DNA of 64,000 nucleotides from contig NZ_JAFKOI010000008.1 of the NCBI RefSeq assembly GCF_017303315.1, forward strand, positions 62,001-126,000, written 5' to 3'. The translations under genes and the position numbers were made by a program. The notes under the pieces were generated by a model, which had not been told where the DNA came from, did not search any database, and worked only from the letters and a program-made list of their open reading frames with translations. Positions 37,009 to 44,259 of this stretch are shown here, one piece after another; position 1 is the first letter of the stretch, and each line of letters begins with the position of its first letter. The stretch comes from Bacillus sp. NTK071 (GTDB taxonomy: Bacteria; Bacillota; Bacilli; Bacillales; Guptibacillaceae).

Positions 37009-37410
37009 CTACCTACTAGGAACCTCTCTAGTTTCTTTTATCCATTCTGAAGGCCAACCCTGTGGTAATAGTACTTGATCTGCATCGCCTTTCAGTAGTG
37101 CTCCCGTTTTTGTATTTTGTTTTTCGACTCTACCAATATTTAGAACTTCACCCTTTGGTACTTCAATTACTGCTTCATATTGTCTAGAATTTTTCCAATC
37201 TGGTAATAGAGCAGTATTGACCTTAGCGTTTATTCTATTTACTGCTGGAATAATAGTTATAAAAGAACCATGAATTTTGGCCATTCCGCCATATGTTCTA
37301 TATAATAATATATTCTCTTCAGTGATTACAGTTCTATAATTACCTTCTTTTGGATCATGGGGACGGTTCTGGTGATTCATTTGTACAAAATATAAAACAA
37401 ACCAGATCAA
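37009..37410 (-). pseudogene. Orphan toxin C-terminal domain, LYR type, copy 1; N-terminus replaced by repeat
   Basis: The native sequence starts at about 37351 (EGNYRTVITEENILLYRTYG) and runs to the stop. Upstream codons (MIWFVLYFVQMNHQNRPH) are translated from repeat copy G. The domain resembles polymorphic-toxin tips with a VYR/LYR strand, a G-x-F-[IV]-T segment, LLPDWKNSRQYEAVIEVPKG and a final LPQGWPSEWI, which I suspect is an ADP-ribosyltransferase-like fold. No LXG or other export domain remains, so it is a silent module. Homologue at 40173. Confidence 0.65.
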
Positions 37411-37503
37411 CTAATCAGTAGGTTGTGTCACCTAGTTCTTCTTTAAAGCTGAAGAGATTTTATTAAACATGGAAGTGAATCACGAGAACCGTCCCCGTGA
37501 TTC
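37352..37503. repeat. BIME-like dispersed repeat, copy G (152 bp)
   Basis: Both hairpin ends intact. Its left border cuts the LYR-type toxin domain at the start of the conserved module. Confidence 0.9.
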
Positions 37504-37594
37504 TGGTAAACAGTCCGAAACTATTCATAAGCATCGAAACCTGACTAATATTCAATATTTTCACCTCATTACTTTATTTCTCGTATATAACCTT

Positions 37595-37710
37595 GAATTA
37601 CGGGGGTAGCAGCTCTACTGATTCATTTGTACAAAATATCCTAGTTCTTCTTTGAAGCCGAAGAGATTTCATTAAACTTGGAAGTGTATCATGAGAACCG
37701 TCCCCGTGGT
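37595..37710. repeat. BIME-like dispersed repeat, copy H (deleted, about 116 bp)
   Basis: Left end decayed (CGGGGGTAGCAGCTCTACTG), central hairpin deleted, right end AGAACCGTCCCCGTGG present. Same inner sequence as copies E and G. Confidence 0.75.
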
Positions 37711-37722
37711 GATCATAATTAA

Positions 37723-38178
37723 TTAAATTTCCTGCCATAGTTCAATTAGTTTCACATCTCTTACATCAACTAATTTCTCATAATAATATTTATCTGATCG
37801 TTCAAACCCATTTTCTTTTGCAAGTTCTGCATCTGCAGTTCCGATTATTATTTTCGTTTGATCTTTTGGGAAATTAACATTAAAGGCATGACCATTATAC
37901 TCTGCCTTATAATCTATCTTAATTAGCATTTCAATGTCGGTTCTTTTTACTTCTTTAATATAGATTTCCGGAAGATTCTTAGCATCCTTAAAACTATTTG
38001 GATAAGTTTTTTTCACAAATCCATTACCTAAATCACTTTTGTTTTTGCTAACCAATCTAATATTATTCAAATCACTTTTACTAACACTATATACATTATT
38101 GTTATATTTAGCATACTTTCCTTTCTCCAGCTCTTTCTCCTCCTTTACCTTATAGGCATAGATACCTTTATGGCTGTA
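37723..38178 (-). pseudogene. Fragment of toxin or immunity protein without start
   Basis: Open frame from after an in-frame TGA (38179-38181) to the stop at 37723, about 151 codons, with no ATG and only a TTG at 38070. The peptide reads SHKGIYAYKVKEEKELEKGK and later YNGHAFNVNFPKDQTKIIIG and VRDVKLIELWQEI. I do not recognise it. It lies between repeat copies like the other cassettes, and its 5' side is missing at a decayed repeat hairpin, so it is probably another cut module. Confidence 0.45.
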
Positions 38179-38193
38179 TCAAAATAGCAAACA

Positions 38194-38243
38194 GAAAAAC
38201 CAGGTGGACTAAATAATAGAACGGTTAGCCCCCTGGTTGTTCT
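38194..38243. repeat. Decayed repeat copy (central hairpin only)
   Basis: AAAACCAGGTGGACT / AGCCCCCTGGTTGTT stem, like the centre of full copies. Outer ends not recognisable. The remaining 38244-38360 holds nothing I can name. Confidence 0.5.
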
Positions 38244-38362
38244 TAAGTCATATTTTGTACGCTATTAAATCTGTGAAATAAACCAATCAAACTGTTCTCG
38301 TAATTTCATCTTACCGTTGTTTTTGTATTCTGCATAATTTGTCAACATGAGATTTCACCAAT

Positions 38363-38411
38363 TTCTTTTATCATTGATTCTAATTTATCAAGTTCAATAG
38401 CTAATGGTGAA
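38363..38411 (-). pseudogene. Remnant of LYR-type immunity gene 3' end
   Basis: About 49 bases (TTTTATCATTGATTCTAATT and onward) match the 3' end of the immunity genes at 39854 and 42296. Shows that this cassette has been copied or cut at least three times. Confidence 0.7.
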
Positions 38412-38581
38412 AGTGATTAAAAAGATAAAATTTAAGTGAAGCCTCGCTTATTAAGCGTTTCATAGGAATTCAGTAAAGTCTAAGTAGATGCTTATTTGTA
38501 ACCTTCATAAAACATTAGAAAAGGTAGCTCTTGGGCTATCTTTTGTTTCTCTTAGTTTACTATTAGAAAAGAAGTAAATGC

Positions 38582-38884
38582 ATGCAGTCTTTAACTATAG
38601 CTTGTGGTATTATCTCAGTATGGATAGCGTTTAATTTATTTTTTTATTTATTATATCTCGTTAGTAGAACAGCAGGGCATGTATTTTATTATTGGGCCAC
38701 TCATGTGGACCTAGATATTGGTTCTCCCCTCCGTTCTTAGGATTAACTCGATATGCAGCAAATCGCTATTATGTTAAGTTTAATTGTTTTAAAGCTATTG
38801 ATGCTTATTTTATTCTCAATTTTGCTCCTTCTCTTACAAACCGTTTTCTTTATTTACTTTATTCATTTTTCCGAAGCAACCTGA
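38582..38884 (+). pseudogene. Membrane immunity gene, older copy with two compensating frameshifts
   Basis: Three reading-frame pieces line up with the intact 100-aa immunity protein at 45976: frame from 38582 gives IACGIISVWIAFNLFFYLLY and SRTAGHVFYYW up to a TAG at 38738. The next frame gives FLGLTRYAANRYYVKFNCFKA. The first frame returns as ILFSILLLLLQTVFFIYFIH to the TGA at 38882-38884. The frame is thus lost before the TAG and regained later. It lies directly upstream of the accessory gene at 38910, in the same order as the intact locus. Confidence 0.8.
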
Positions 38885-38909
38885 AACAAAATGAGAGGAT
38901 TATGCCCAT

Positions 38910-39605
38910 ATGTCTTATACTTTATCTATGGAAGAATACATATTTTCATTACTTTTAATGGATGGTGAGCAGATCGCAGCCTCAATAAAAGATGATGTTT
39001 TTGAAAACATTTCTAATCGTGATCTAGAAAATCGTTTAGATAGTGCCACAAATGGATTGCTCTCAAGAGGATTAATAACAATGGATCAAGACGTTGATGA
39101 ACAATTTGAATTCTTTCTGAAGAAGTTAACGAATTCACCTCGTGTCATCCGATTGCAAATTGCTACTGATTCAGCGATGCTTGCAGCTACCTTGTTCTGT
39201 AACGATGATTACATATTTCAACAATCTCAAGATGATAATCGTGTGGTTAAATTATTCACAGAAAACAACGAGGAAGCACTCAGCCAACTTATGAATATTA
39301 GCGAGGACAAAGTAGAGCAAGACCCTTTTTCAATTAAAGAGCGGCATTTCGAGAAAGTTATTAATAAATTACTTGCCAGTAAAAAGCTTACAAGTAAAGA
39401 ATCAGACTTGTTCCATCCAGCCTTCCTGAAAATATTAAAAGAAAAACAAGGGAAGTTAAATGCGTTATATGATTATAACCAAGAGAAACAAGGAATAGCC
39501 AATTCATTTTTGTATATTACAGGTAATGGACAAACATGGTCGATCGAGGGTGAGGGTAAGTTCGTTACAATAGCTCCGCTTTCGTTTAAGTCTCTGTTTG
39601 AATGA
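38910..39605 (+). CDS. T7SS-locus accessory protein, 231 aa, paralogue 1
   Basis: Start MSYTLSMEEYIFSLLLMDGE; a winged-helix-like N-terminal block ends ATNGLLSRGLI, and the C-terminus is SLFE. About two-thirds identical by eye to the 234-aa protein at 46318, which follows an LXG toxin and its immunity gene. Conserved frame over full length, in contrast to the broken immunity gene before it, suggests it is still used. In size and position it recalls EsaE/DUF5081-type chaperones of type VII systems, but I cannot confirm the family. Confidence 0.7.
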   Translation: MSYTLSMEEYIFSLLLMDGEQIAASIKDDVFENISNRDLENRLDSATNGLLSRGLITMDQDVDEQFEFFLKKLTNSPRVIRLQIATDSAMLAATLFCNDDYIFQQSQDDNRVVKLFTENNEEALSQLMNISEDKVEQDPFSIKERHFEKVINKLLASKKLTSKESDLFHPAFLKILKEKQGKLNALYDYNQEKQGIANSFLYITGNGQTWSIEGEGKFVTIAPLSFKSLFE

Positions 39606-39621
39606 ACTTAAAGAAATGACC

Positions 39622-39730
39622 GGGAATCACCAAGAATAAAGGGGAGGTTCTGTTGATTACTATTACTAATTTATAAACGACAAAACCTTAGCTCCTCGGT
39701 TCCTGTTTATGTAACCCTACCTCCCTTCTA
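39622..39730. repeat. Decayed repeat copy
   Basis: GGGGAGGTTCTGTTGATT resembles a left end and AAACCTTAGCTCCTCGGTT a central stem, but both are diverged and the right end is absent. It adjoins full copy I. Confidence 0.4.
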
Positions 39731-39737
39731 TTTTCTT

Positions 39738-39887
39738 GAATCAGCGGGACGGTTCTACTGATTCACCCGTATTCAAAAAAGAAAGCAGATGAATTAATCT
39801 AAAATGATTACATTCGTCTGCTTTTTTCTCAATATTGATAAAGGGAAATTCACTTAATTTGAATCACGAGAGCCGTCACCGGGATTC
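39738..39887. repeat. BIME-like dispersed repeat, copy I (150 bp)
   Basis: Full copy; central hairpin AAAGCAGATGAATTAATC / GATTACATTCGTCTGCTTT. Together with the adjacent immunity gene it is duplicated almost exactly at 42180-42545. Its right end supplies the last ten or so codons of the immunity gene at 39854. Confidence 0.9.
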
Positions 39888-40159
39888 CCAATACCTTTTA
39901 TCATTGATTCTAATTTATCAAGTTCAATAACTAATGGTTCTTGATAACTTTCAACTAAGTTTGTGTCAAAGTACGCTCGTAAAGCACCATTCAACTCTAT
40001 ATTGATTTTCCCCTTTCCTTCATTGCTAATCTCAGTGAGTAACTTTGAGAGCTTATTTAATAGTGTATCTAAAAATTCATGATTCCTTTTTTTCTTTTTT
40101 TCAATTACTAATTGAATGACTTTTTCAATTTGTATTTTAAACTTTAAATTGTTCCGCAC
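39854..40159 (-). CDS. Candidate immunity protein for LYR-type toxin domain, copy 2
   Basis: 101 aa, helical and charged, following the toxin domain at 40173 by 13 bases. Core block GKINIELNGALRAYFDTNLV matches the 36724 protein. The C-terminal residues GNPGDGSRDSN are translated from repeat copy I, so the original end has been lost or altered. A second, 5'-truncated copy lies at 42296. Probably still folds, as the missing part is small. Confidence 0.65.
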   Translation of the reverse strand: MRNNLKFKIQIEKVIQLVIEKKKKRNHEFLDTLLNKLSKLLTEISNEGKGKINIELNGALRAYFDTNLVESYQEPLVIELDKLESMIKGIGNPGDGSRDSN

Positions 40160-40172
40160 CTTATTTCTCCTC

Positions 40173-40553
40173 CTACCTTGACCGAATTTGTTTTATTTCA
40201 GATATCCATTCTATAGGATAATTTAAAGGTAATAATATTTGATCTTCATTCCCTTTAAGAATATATCCCATTTTTGTATATTGCTTTTCTGCTCTACCAA
40301 GATTTAAAATAGTTCCTTCAGGAATTTCAATAATTGCTTCGTACTGCCTGGTGTTCTTCCACTCAGGCAGTAGAGCTAAACCAACTTTTGCTTGAATCCT
40401 ATTTACTGCTGGAACCGTAGTAACAAACGTCCCAGCAGCATCAGCATGTCCTCCAAAAGCTCTATACAAAGTAATCTTTTCTTTAGTGATTGCTGTTCTA
40501 TAATTAGCATCTTTGAAAGTACTAGCAATATTCGATGTAAAGCTTGGATTCAC
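40173..40553 (-). CDS. Orphan toxin C-terminal domain, LYR type, copy 2
   Basis: 126 aa from a GTG that lies inside the left end of repeat copy J. Conserved module from NYRTAITKEKITLYRAFGGH through GTFVTTVPAVNRIQAK, LALLPEWKNTRQYEAIIEIP and LPLNYPIEWISEI. It is homologous to the domain at 37009, and both are cut by a repeat at nearly the same place. The pattern resembles toxin tips of the ADP-ribosyltransferase-like kind (Arg in LYR, Thr-Thr strand, Glu in YEAIIEI), which is inference. It has lost its secretion domain, so it should not be exported. Confidence 0.65.
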   Translation of the reverse strand: MNPSFTSNIASTFKDANYRTAITKEKITLYRAFGGHADAAGTFVTTVPAVNRIQAKVGLALLPEWKNTRQYEAIIEIPEGTILNLGRAEKQYTKMGYILKGNEDQILLPLNYPIEWISEIKQIRSR

Positions 40554-40703
40554 CGGGACGGTTCTACTGATTCACTTTTCTTGTATAAAAGAGAAACCAG
40601 ATGAGCCAATCAATAGAATGATTAGTTCACCTGGTTCTTTGAGTATTATTAGTGGTGTAAAATTGATTAAACTTAGAAGTGATTCATGAGTACCGTTTGG
40701 GTT
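40547..40703. repeat. BIME-like dispersed repeat, copy J (157 bp)
   Basis: Left end intact, central hairpin AACCAGATGAGCCAATCA / TGATTAGTTCACCTGGTT, right end diverged (ATGAGTACCGTTTGGG). It separates two cassettes and contributes coding sequence to both: the start of the toxin domain on one side and the tail of the immunity-like protein on the other. Confidence 0.85.
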
Positions 40704-41024
40704 AAATAGATTTAATTCTATAAACTCTTTTCCTGTTTTAGTACTTTCTAAAGTACCATCTTCTAATATTGGAACCTCGTTTGATTTCCCTTTTATAATT
40801 TGATCAACATTTTCAATTCTAATACCTCTGTTCCAAAGTATAGTTGAAAATACATTAATAAATTCCTCCTTAGAAAATTCTTTAATAGTTATATCTGATA
40901 TATAAACAGGTTCAGATATCATGGGAACGATCGGAAATAGATAATTTTTTTCAGCATAATTTAAGCACAAAAAACTCCAACCCATTTGCATATTTATTAG
41001 GATATCACCAATATTTATTTTCAC
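40572..41024 (-). pseudogene. Immunity-like protein with C-terminus replaced by repeat
   Basis: 150-aa frame. Native part about residues 1-108 (MKINIGDILINMQMGWSFLC to KEFIELNLFN); the rest is translated from repeat copy J, including the hydrophobic KEPGELIILLIGSSGF. It begins 18 bases after the stop of the small gene at 41043. It may be a second immunity protein of the CD38-like cassette, or belong to another toxin now lost. Not recognised as a named family. Confidence 0.5.
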
Positions 41025-41042
41025 AATTTATCTACCTCTTTT

Positions 41043-41348
41043 TCATAATAATGTTAAATCATAAGTTAAATCTTTAACATCATCATAAATAATTACACCA
41101 AATATAGAAGAATATATTTCCTTGATTCCATGACGGCTTCCTAAATCAAATTCAATTCTTTGCAATAGCTCAAGTTGTTTACTAGTAGTTAATGTAATAG
41201 GACTCCCACTTTTTTTACTTACGACTTTTATAATAGAAATCCACCATATTTGGTCTCTAAAATCGGCTACATTGCATTCAACGTCACAAGAATTATCTTC
41301 ATATGTTAGAGTGTCAATCCCATCTGTTTTAGTAATAAAGCTGTTCAT
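41043..41348 (-). CDS. Candidate immunity protein for the CD38-like toxin domain
   Basis: 101 aa, soluble, starting seven bases after the stop of the toxin gene. Contains DIRDQIWW-like segment FRDQIWWISIIKVVSKKSG and ends VIIYDDVKDLTYDLTLL. No homologue elsewhere in the window and no known family recognised. The immunity role rests on its position. Confidence 0.55.
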   Translation of the reverse strand: MNSFITKTDGIDTLTYEDNSCDVECNVADFRDQIWWISIIKVVSKKSGSPITLTTSKQLELLQRIEFDLGSRHGIKEIYSSIFGVIIYDDVKDLTYDLTLL

Positions 41349-41355
41349 TATATCA

Positions 41356-42174
41356 TCACCTTATGTTAATATGCTTAACTTTCTTATTATTCCTTAATTG
41401 TGGTAATTCCGTTGACCAGAAGATCGTTTTTGGTTTAATAAAATCAGGTACATTCTTCGTAAATGCTGTTACCGCTCCGCTTGCTCCCTCTGCATATCTA
41501 CTAGATAAATTAGACCATATTTCATTTGTTTGCTCTAACGTTAATCCATACTCTTCATACCTGTACTTTCCATTTGGCAACTGCTCATATAACCTTAGAT
41601 TATCCATCCATTTACCACCAGGTGTTCTTTCTAATGTTAACTTTGTTACTTCTTTTTCCATAAAAAGATTATCAGCATACCTTTCTGCTAATTCTCTGGC
41701 AGATGTGTACTTCATTTGGCCAATTTTATTATCAAAAGCTTCAACTCTACCCGCATAAAAAATCGCTTTATTCTTTTCTGTAGATACATCAGTATTCTTT
41801 GACTTTTCCATTAAGTACCCAACCTTTTCATCCTTTGTTTTAATGTTTTCTAATTGTTTAGAAAGAACATCTATATTAGAAGTATTAACATTTTCTACAT
41901 CAAAAGTGGTTCTCTCGCCCTTATATTTTAATATCCCCTCTGCTTTCACATCACTTTTTCCTACAATTCCCACTCTCGCCCCACCAACCAACGAAGCCAG
42001 ACCAATACTACTCATCCAATGTTCTTTAGAAAAATCATCTTCAGGATTTACTGCACCGTTCACCAGATCCGCTCCACCAATGGTCAGGTAATTTACAAAA
42101 TCATAAGGTGAATCCATTGCTTTATCAGAACGTTCGTCCATTGCGTTAACGGTACCTCGCACGCCGTCGAACAA
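41356..42174 (-). pseudogene. CD38/ADP-ribosyl-cyclase-like toxin domain with linker; N-terminal part lost
   Basis: 272-aa frame opening at a TTG next to repeat copy K; the true protein continued upstream. Residues 1-68 are a linker (FVNYLTIGGADLVNGAVNPE) shared almost base for base with the TNT cassette. The C-terminal part can be laid on human CD38: TLERTPGGKWMDNLRLYE on TLEDTLLG..., and EIWSNLSSRYAEGASGAV on VFWKTVSRRFAEAACDVV, keeping the Trp and the Glu that corresponds to catalytic Glu226. IFWSTELPQLRNNKKVKHI matches the following strand. It would turn over NAD in target cells. Without an LXG domain it is not secreted as encoded. Confidence 0.6.
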
Positions 42175-42179
42175 TCCGA

Positions 42180-42329
42180 GAATCAGCGGGACGGTTCTAC
42201 TGATTCACCCGTATACAAAAAAGAAAGCAGATGAATTAATCTAAAATGATTACATTCGTCTGCTTTTTTCTCAATATTGGTAAAGGGAAATTCACTTAAT
42301 TTAAACCACGAGGGCCGTCACCGGGATTC
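42180..42329. repeat. BIME-like dispersed repeat, copy K (150 bp)
   Basis: Nearly identical to copy I, including the adjacent immunity gene fragment, so repeat plus cassette end was duplicated as a block. Its left border cuts the CD38-like toxin gene in its linker. Confidence 0.9.
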
Positions 42330-42547
42330 CCAATACCTTTTATCATTGATTCTAATTTATCAAGTTCAATAACTAATGGTTCTTGATAACTTTCAACTAA
42401 GTTTGTGTCAAAGTACGCTCGTAAAACACCATTCAACTCTATATTGATTTTCCCCTTTCCTTCATTGCTAATCTCAGTGAGTAACTTTGAGAGCTTATTT
42501 AATAGTGTATCTAAAAATTCATGATTCCTTTTTTTCTTTTTCTTCAA
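42296..42547 (-). pseudogene. Second, truncated copy of LYR-type immunity gene
   Basis: Matches the gene at 39854 from the KKKKRNHEFLDTLLNKLSKL segment to the end with very few changes, but lacks the first 18 or so residues. No toxin domain precedes it; a small repeat remnant and the TNT immunity gene do. It shows block duplication of repeat copy I/K with neighbouring sequence. Confidence 0.7.
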
Positions 42548-42590
42548 TTACTAATTCAATGACTTTTAGAAAATCTAATTAATATGATAA

Positions 42591-42612
42591 ATGAGAATCG
42601 TCCCGTGATTCT
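42591..42612. repeat. Solo right-end hairpin remnant
   Basis: ATGAGAATCGTCCCGTGATT, a shortened right end without centre or left end, seven bases from the stop of the TNT immunity gene. Confidence 0.6.
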
Positions 42613-42619
42613 AAATAAT

Positions 42620-43240
42620 TCATTTACCAATAAATAGTCTTTTTAATTGCTCTATATCACTAATAGAAGGTATAAAATCAAATTCCAATGCATTAATAAA
42701 TTCATCAAATGTTTCAAGCTTTTTAGAAAAATTATAGGTTACTACTAAGGCACTTGAAAATGGTCTACTTTCAGAAATAATGACTTTCTCATCTAGTAAA
42801 CTTAAGTAGTAGATATCATACTTACTATCGTTTAAGGTTACATTAATGGCACCTCTCTTTTCAGCTAAGATAGAAAATAAATGATTACTAACTTTTTCAT
42901 TTAGTATAGTTATGGCTTGCTGAACATCCTTGTCTATATTTCTTAATTTATTTTTAATGCTTTCTTCAACTTTGATATCACCATAAGTTCCTTCTAGTGC
43001 AGTATATAAACCTAATAATCCCATTTGTTCATTATTAAATTGAGCTAATTTATATTCTTGGTTTCTTTGTAATTCATACAAATAAAACGCATGACCTACG
43101 CTTACTAATTTAAAACCCATATCAAGATTAGTAGTACCATCTTTATTTTTTGGATATATTATCAGTAATAACTCACTCTTCTTTTCTACATTAACAGTAT
43201 ATTGGCTTTTTAATAATTGAACTAACTTCTCAATATCCAT
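42620..43240 (-). CDS. Candidate immunity factor for TNT toxin
   Basis: 206 aa, soluble and acidic. It starts two bases after the stop of the TNT domain gene, so it is translationally coupled. Sequence (MDIEKLVQLLKSQYTVNVEK ... ISDIEQLKRLFIGK) shows no secretion signal or membrane span, as expected for a cytoplasmic antitoxin such as IFT of mycobacteria. I do not see clear sequence similarity to IFT; the role rests on position. Confidence 0.6.
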   Translation of the reverse strand: MDIEKLVQLLKSQYTVNVEKKSELLLIIYPKNKDGTTNLDMGFKLVSVGHAFYLYELQRNQEYKLAQFNNEQMGLLGLYTALEGTYGDIKVEESIKNKLRNIDKDVQQAITILNEKVSNHLFSILAEKRGAINVTLNDSKYDIYYLSLLDEKVIISESRPFSSALVVTYNFSKKLETFDEFINALEFDFIPSISDIEQLKRLFIGK

Positions 43241-43242
43241 TT

Positions 43243-43998
43243 CTATTCCTCTCTTTCAAAAGTAACTTCTACAATTAGATCTTCGTCTATTAACTCTTGT
43301 AATGAATATGTTTTACCATTTTTATGGTATTTAATAAATTGAATTCCCCCTCCAACCCTGTCAAACCAAGGTGCAGCTTTGCCACCCATAACCTCAAGAT
43401 TTTCAAGAACTTTATAAATATGATAATCTGCTGTGTCGCTATGCAATGCTAAAGCGCGTTGTTCATATGGTACACCTTTTTCCGAAAAGAAACTTCCTTC
43501 AGGAAAACCATATCGATCAATAAGAGTTTCTTTACTTAATATCATCGGTTGCGGTTCACCCTCAAAACCATTATTGGGAGTCCAATTTATATCGCCAGTT
43601 TTTTGATCATAATATTTGGGATCATCGAAAGTCATTTTATACTTTTCATACAAATGACCCGATGGACTGTAGTTCCAATCTGATAACTTAATTCTATCTT
43701 CTACACTTATATTTTTTTGTGTATAATCCCAAAATTGACTGTATCTATTAGCGCCTTCATCATCCATCATATCTGCAAAGCTCAATATTGAGTTGTTTTG
43801 ATCCTTCTCCACAATAGGATTTTTCTTCAAACTATTGGTAGGGGAAATCACAGAACGTTTAGTAGGAACACCTACCCTCGCCCCACCAACCAACGAAGCC
43901 AGACCAATACTACTCATCCAATGTTCTTTAGAAAAATCATCTTCAGGATTTACTGCACCGTTCACCAGATCCGCTCCACCAATGGTCAGGTAATTTAC
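43243..43998 (-). pseudogene. TNT (NAD glycohydrolase) toxin domain with linker; N-terminal part lost
   Basis: Frame open to the edge of repeat copy L at 44000; only internal starts (GTG at 43965) remain. Residues from VNYLTIGGADLVNGAVNPED are the shared linker. The C-terminal domain matches tuberculosis necrotizing toxin: DRYGFPEGSFFSEKGVPYEQ, RALALHSDTADYHIYKVLEN, GKAAPWFDRVGGGIQFIKY. The His of YHIY and the Gln of GGGIQF sit where I expect TNT's catalytic His and Gln. TNT hydrolyses NAD and kills cells. Secretion domain absent, so this is a parked module with its immunity gene directly behind. Confidence 0.8.
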
Positions 43999-43999
43999 A

Positions 44000-44150
44000 G
44001 AATCAGCGGGACGGTTCTACTGATTCACTCTCTATTCCTATTAGAAACCAGTTAGACCATTTTTGAAATGATGAGTTAACTGGTTTTTTATTATTTGTGG
44101 CAATCTTTTTATATTTTTGAGTGAACCATGAGACCCGCTTCGGTGGTTAC
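44000..44150. repeat. BIME-like dispersed repeat, copy L (about 150 bp)
   Basis: Left end intact; central hairpin AAACCAGTTAGACCATTT / ATGAGTTAACTGGTTTTTT; right end diverged (CATGAGACCCGCTTCGGTGG). It is the right border of the orphan toxin array and truncates the TNT gene. Confidence 0.85.
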
Positions 44151-44259
44151 CACACGGCAGGATGGAGATCTGTTTCCTTATCTCTCTTTCCCTTTCTCTT
44201 CTACTAATTATGATATTATATTAAAGAGTTATAATGTCAGATAAGGTGGCGATATTGCG

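Noticed and set aside
36531-44150. Prophage or IS-driven island
   Set aside because: No integrase, structural phage genes, DDE transposase or att-like direct repeats were found; the structure is explained by toxin cassettes and REP elements.
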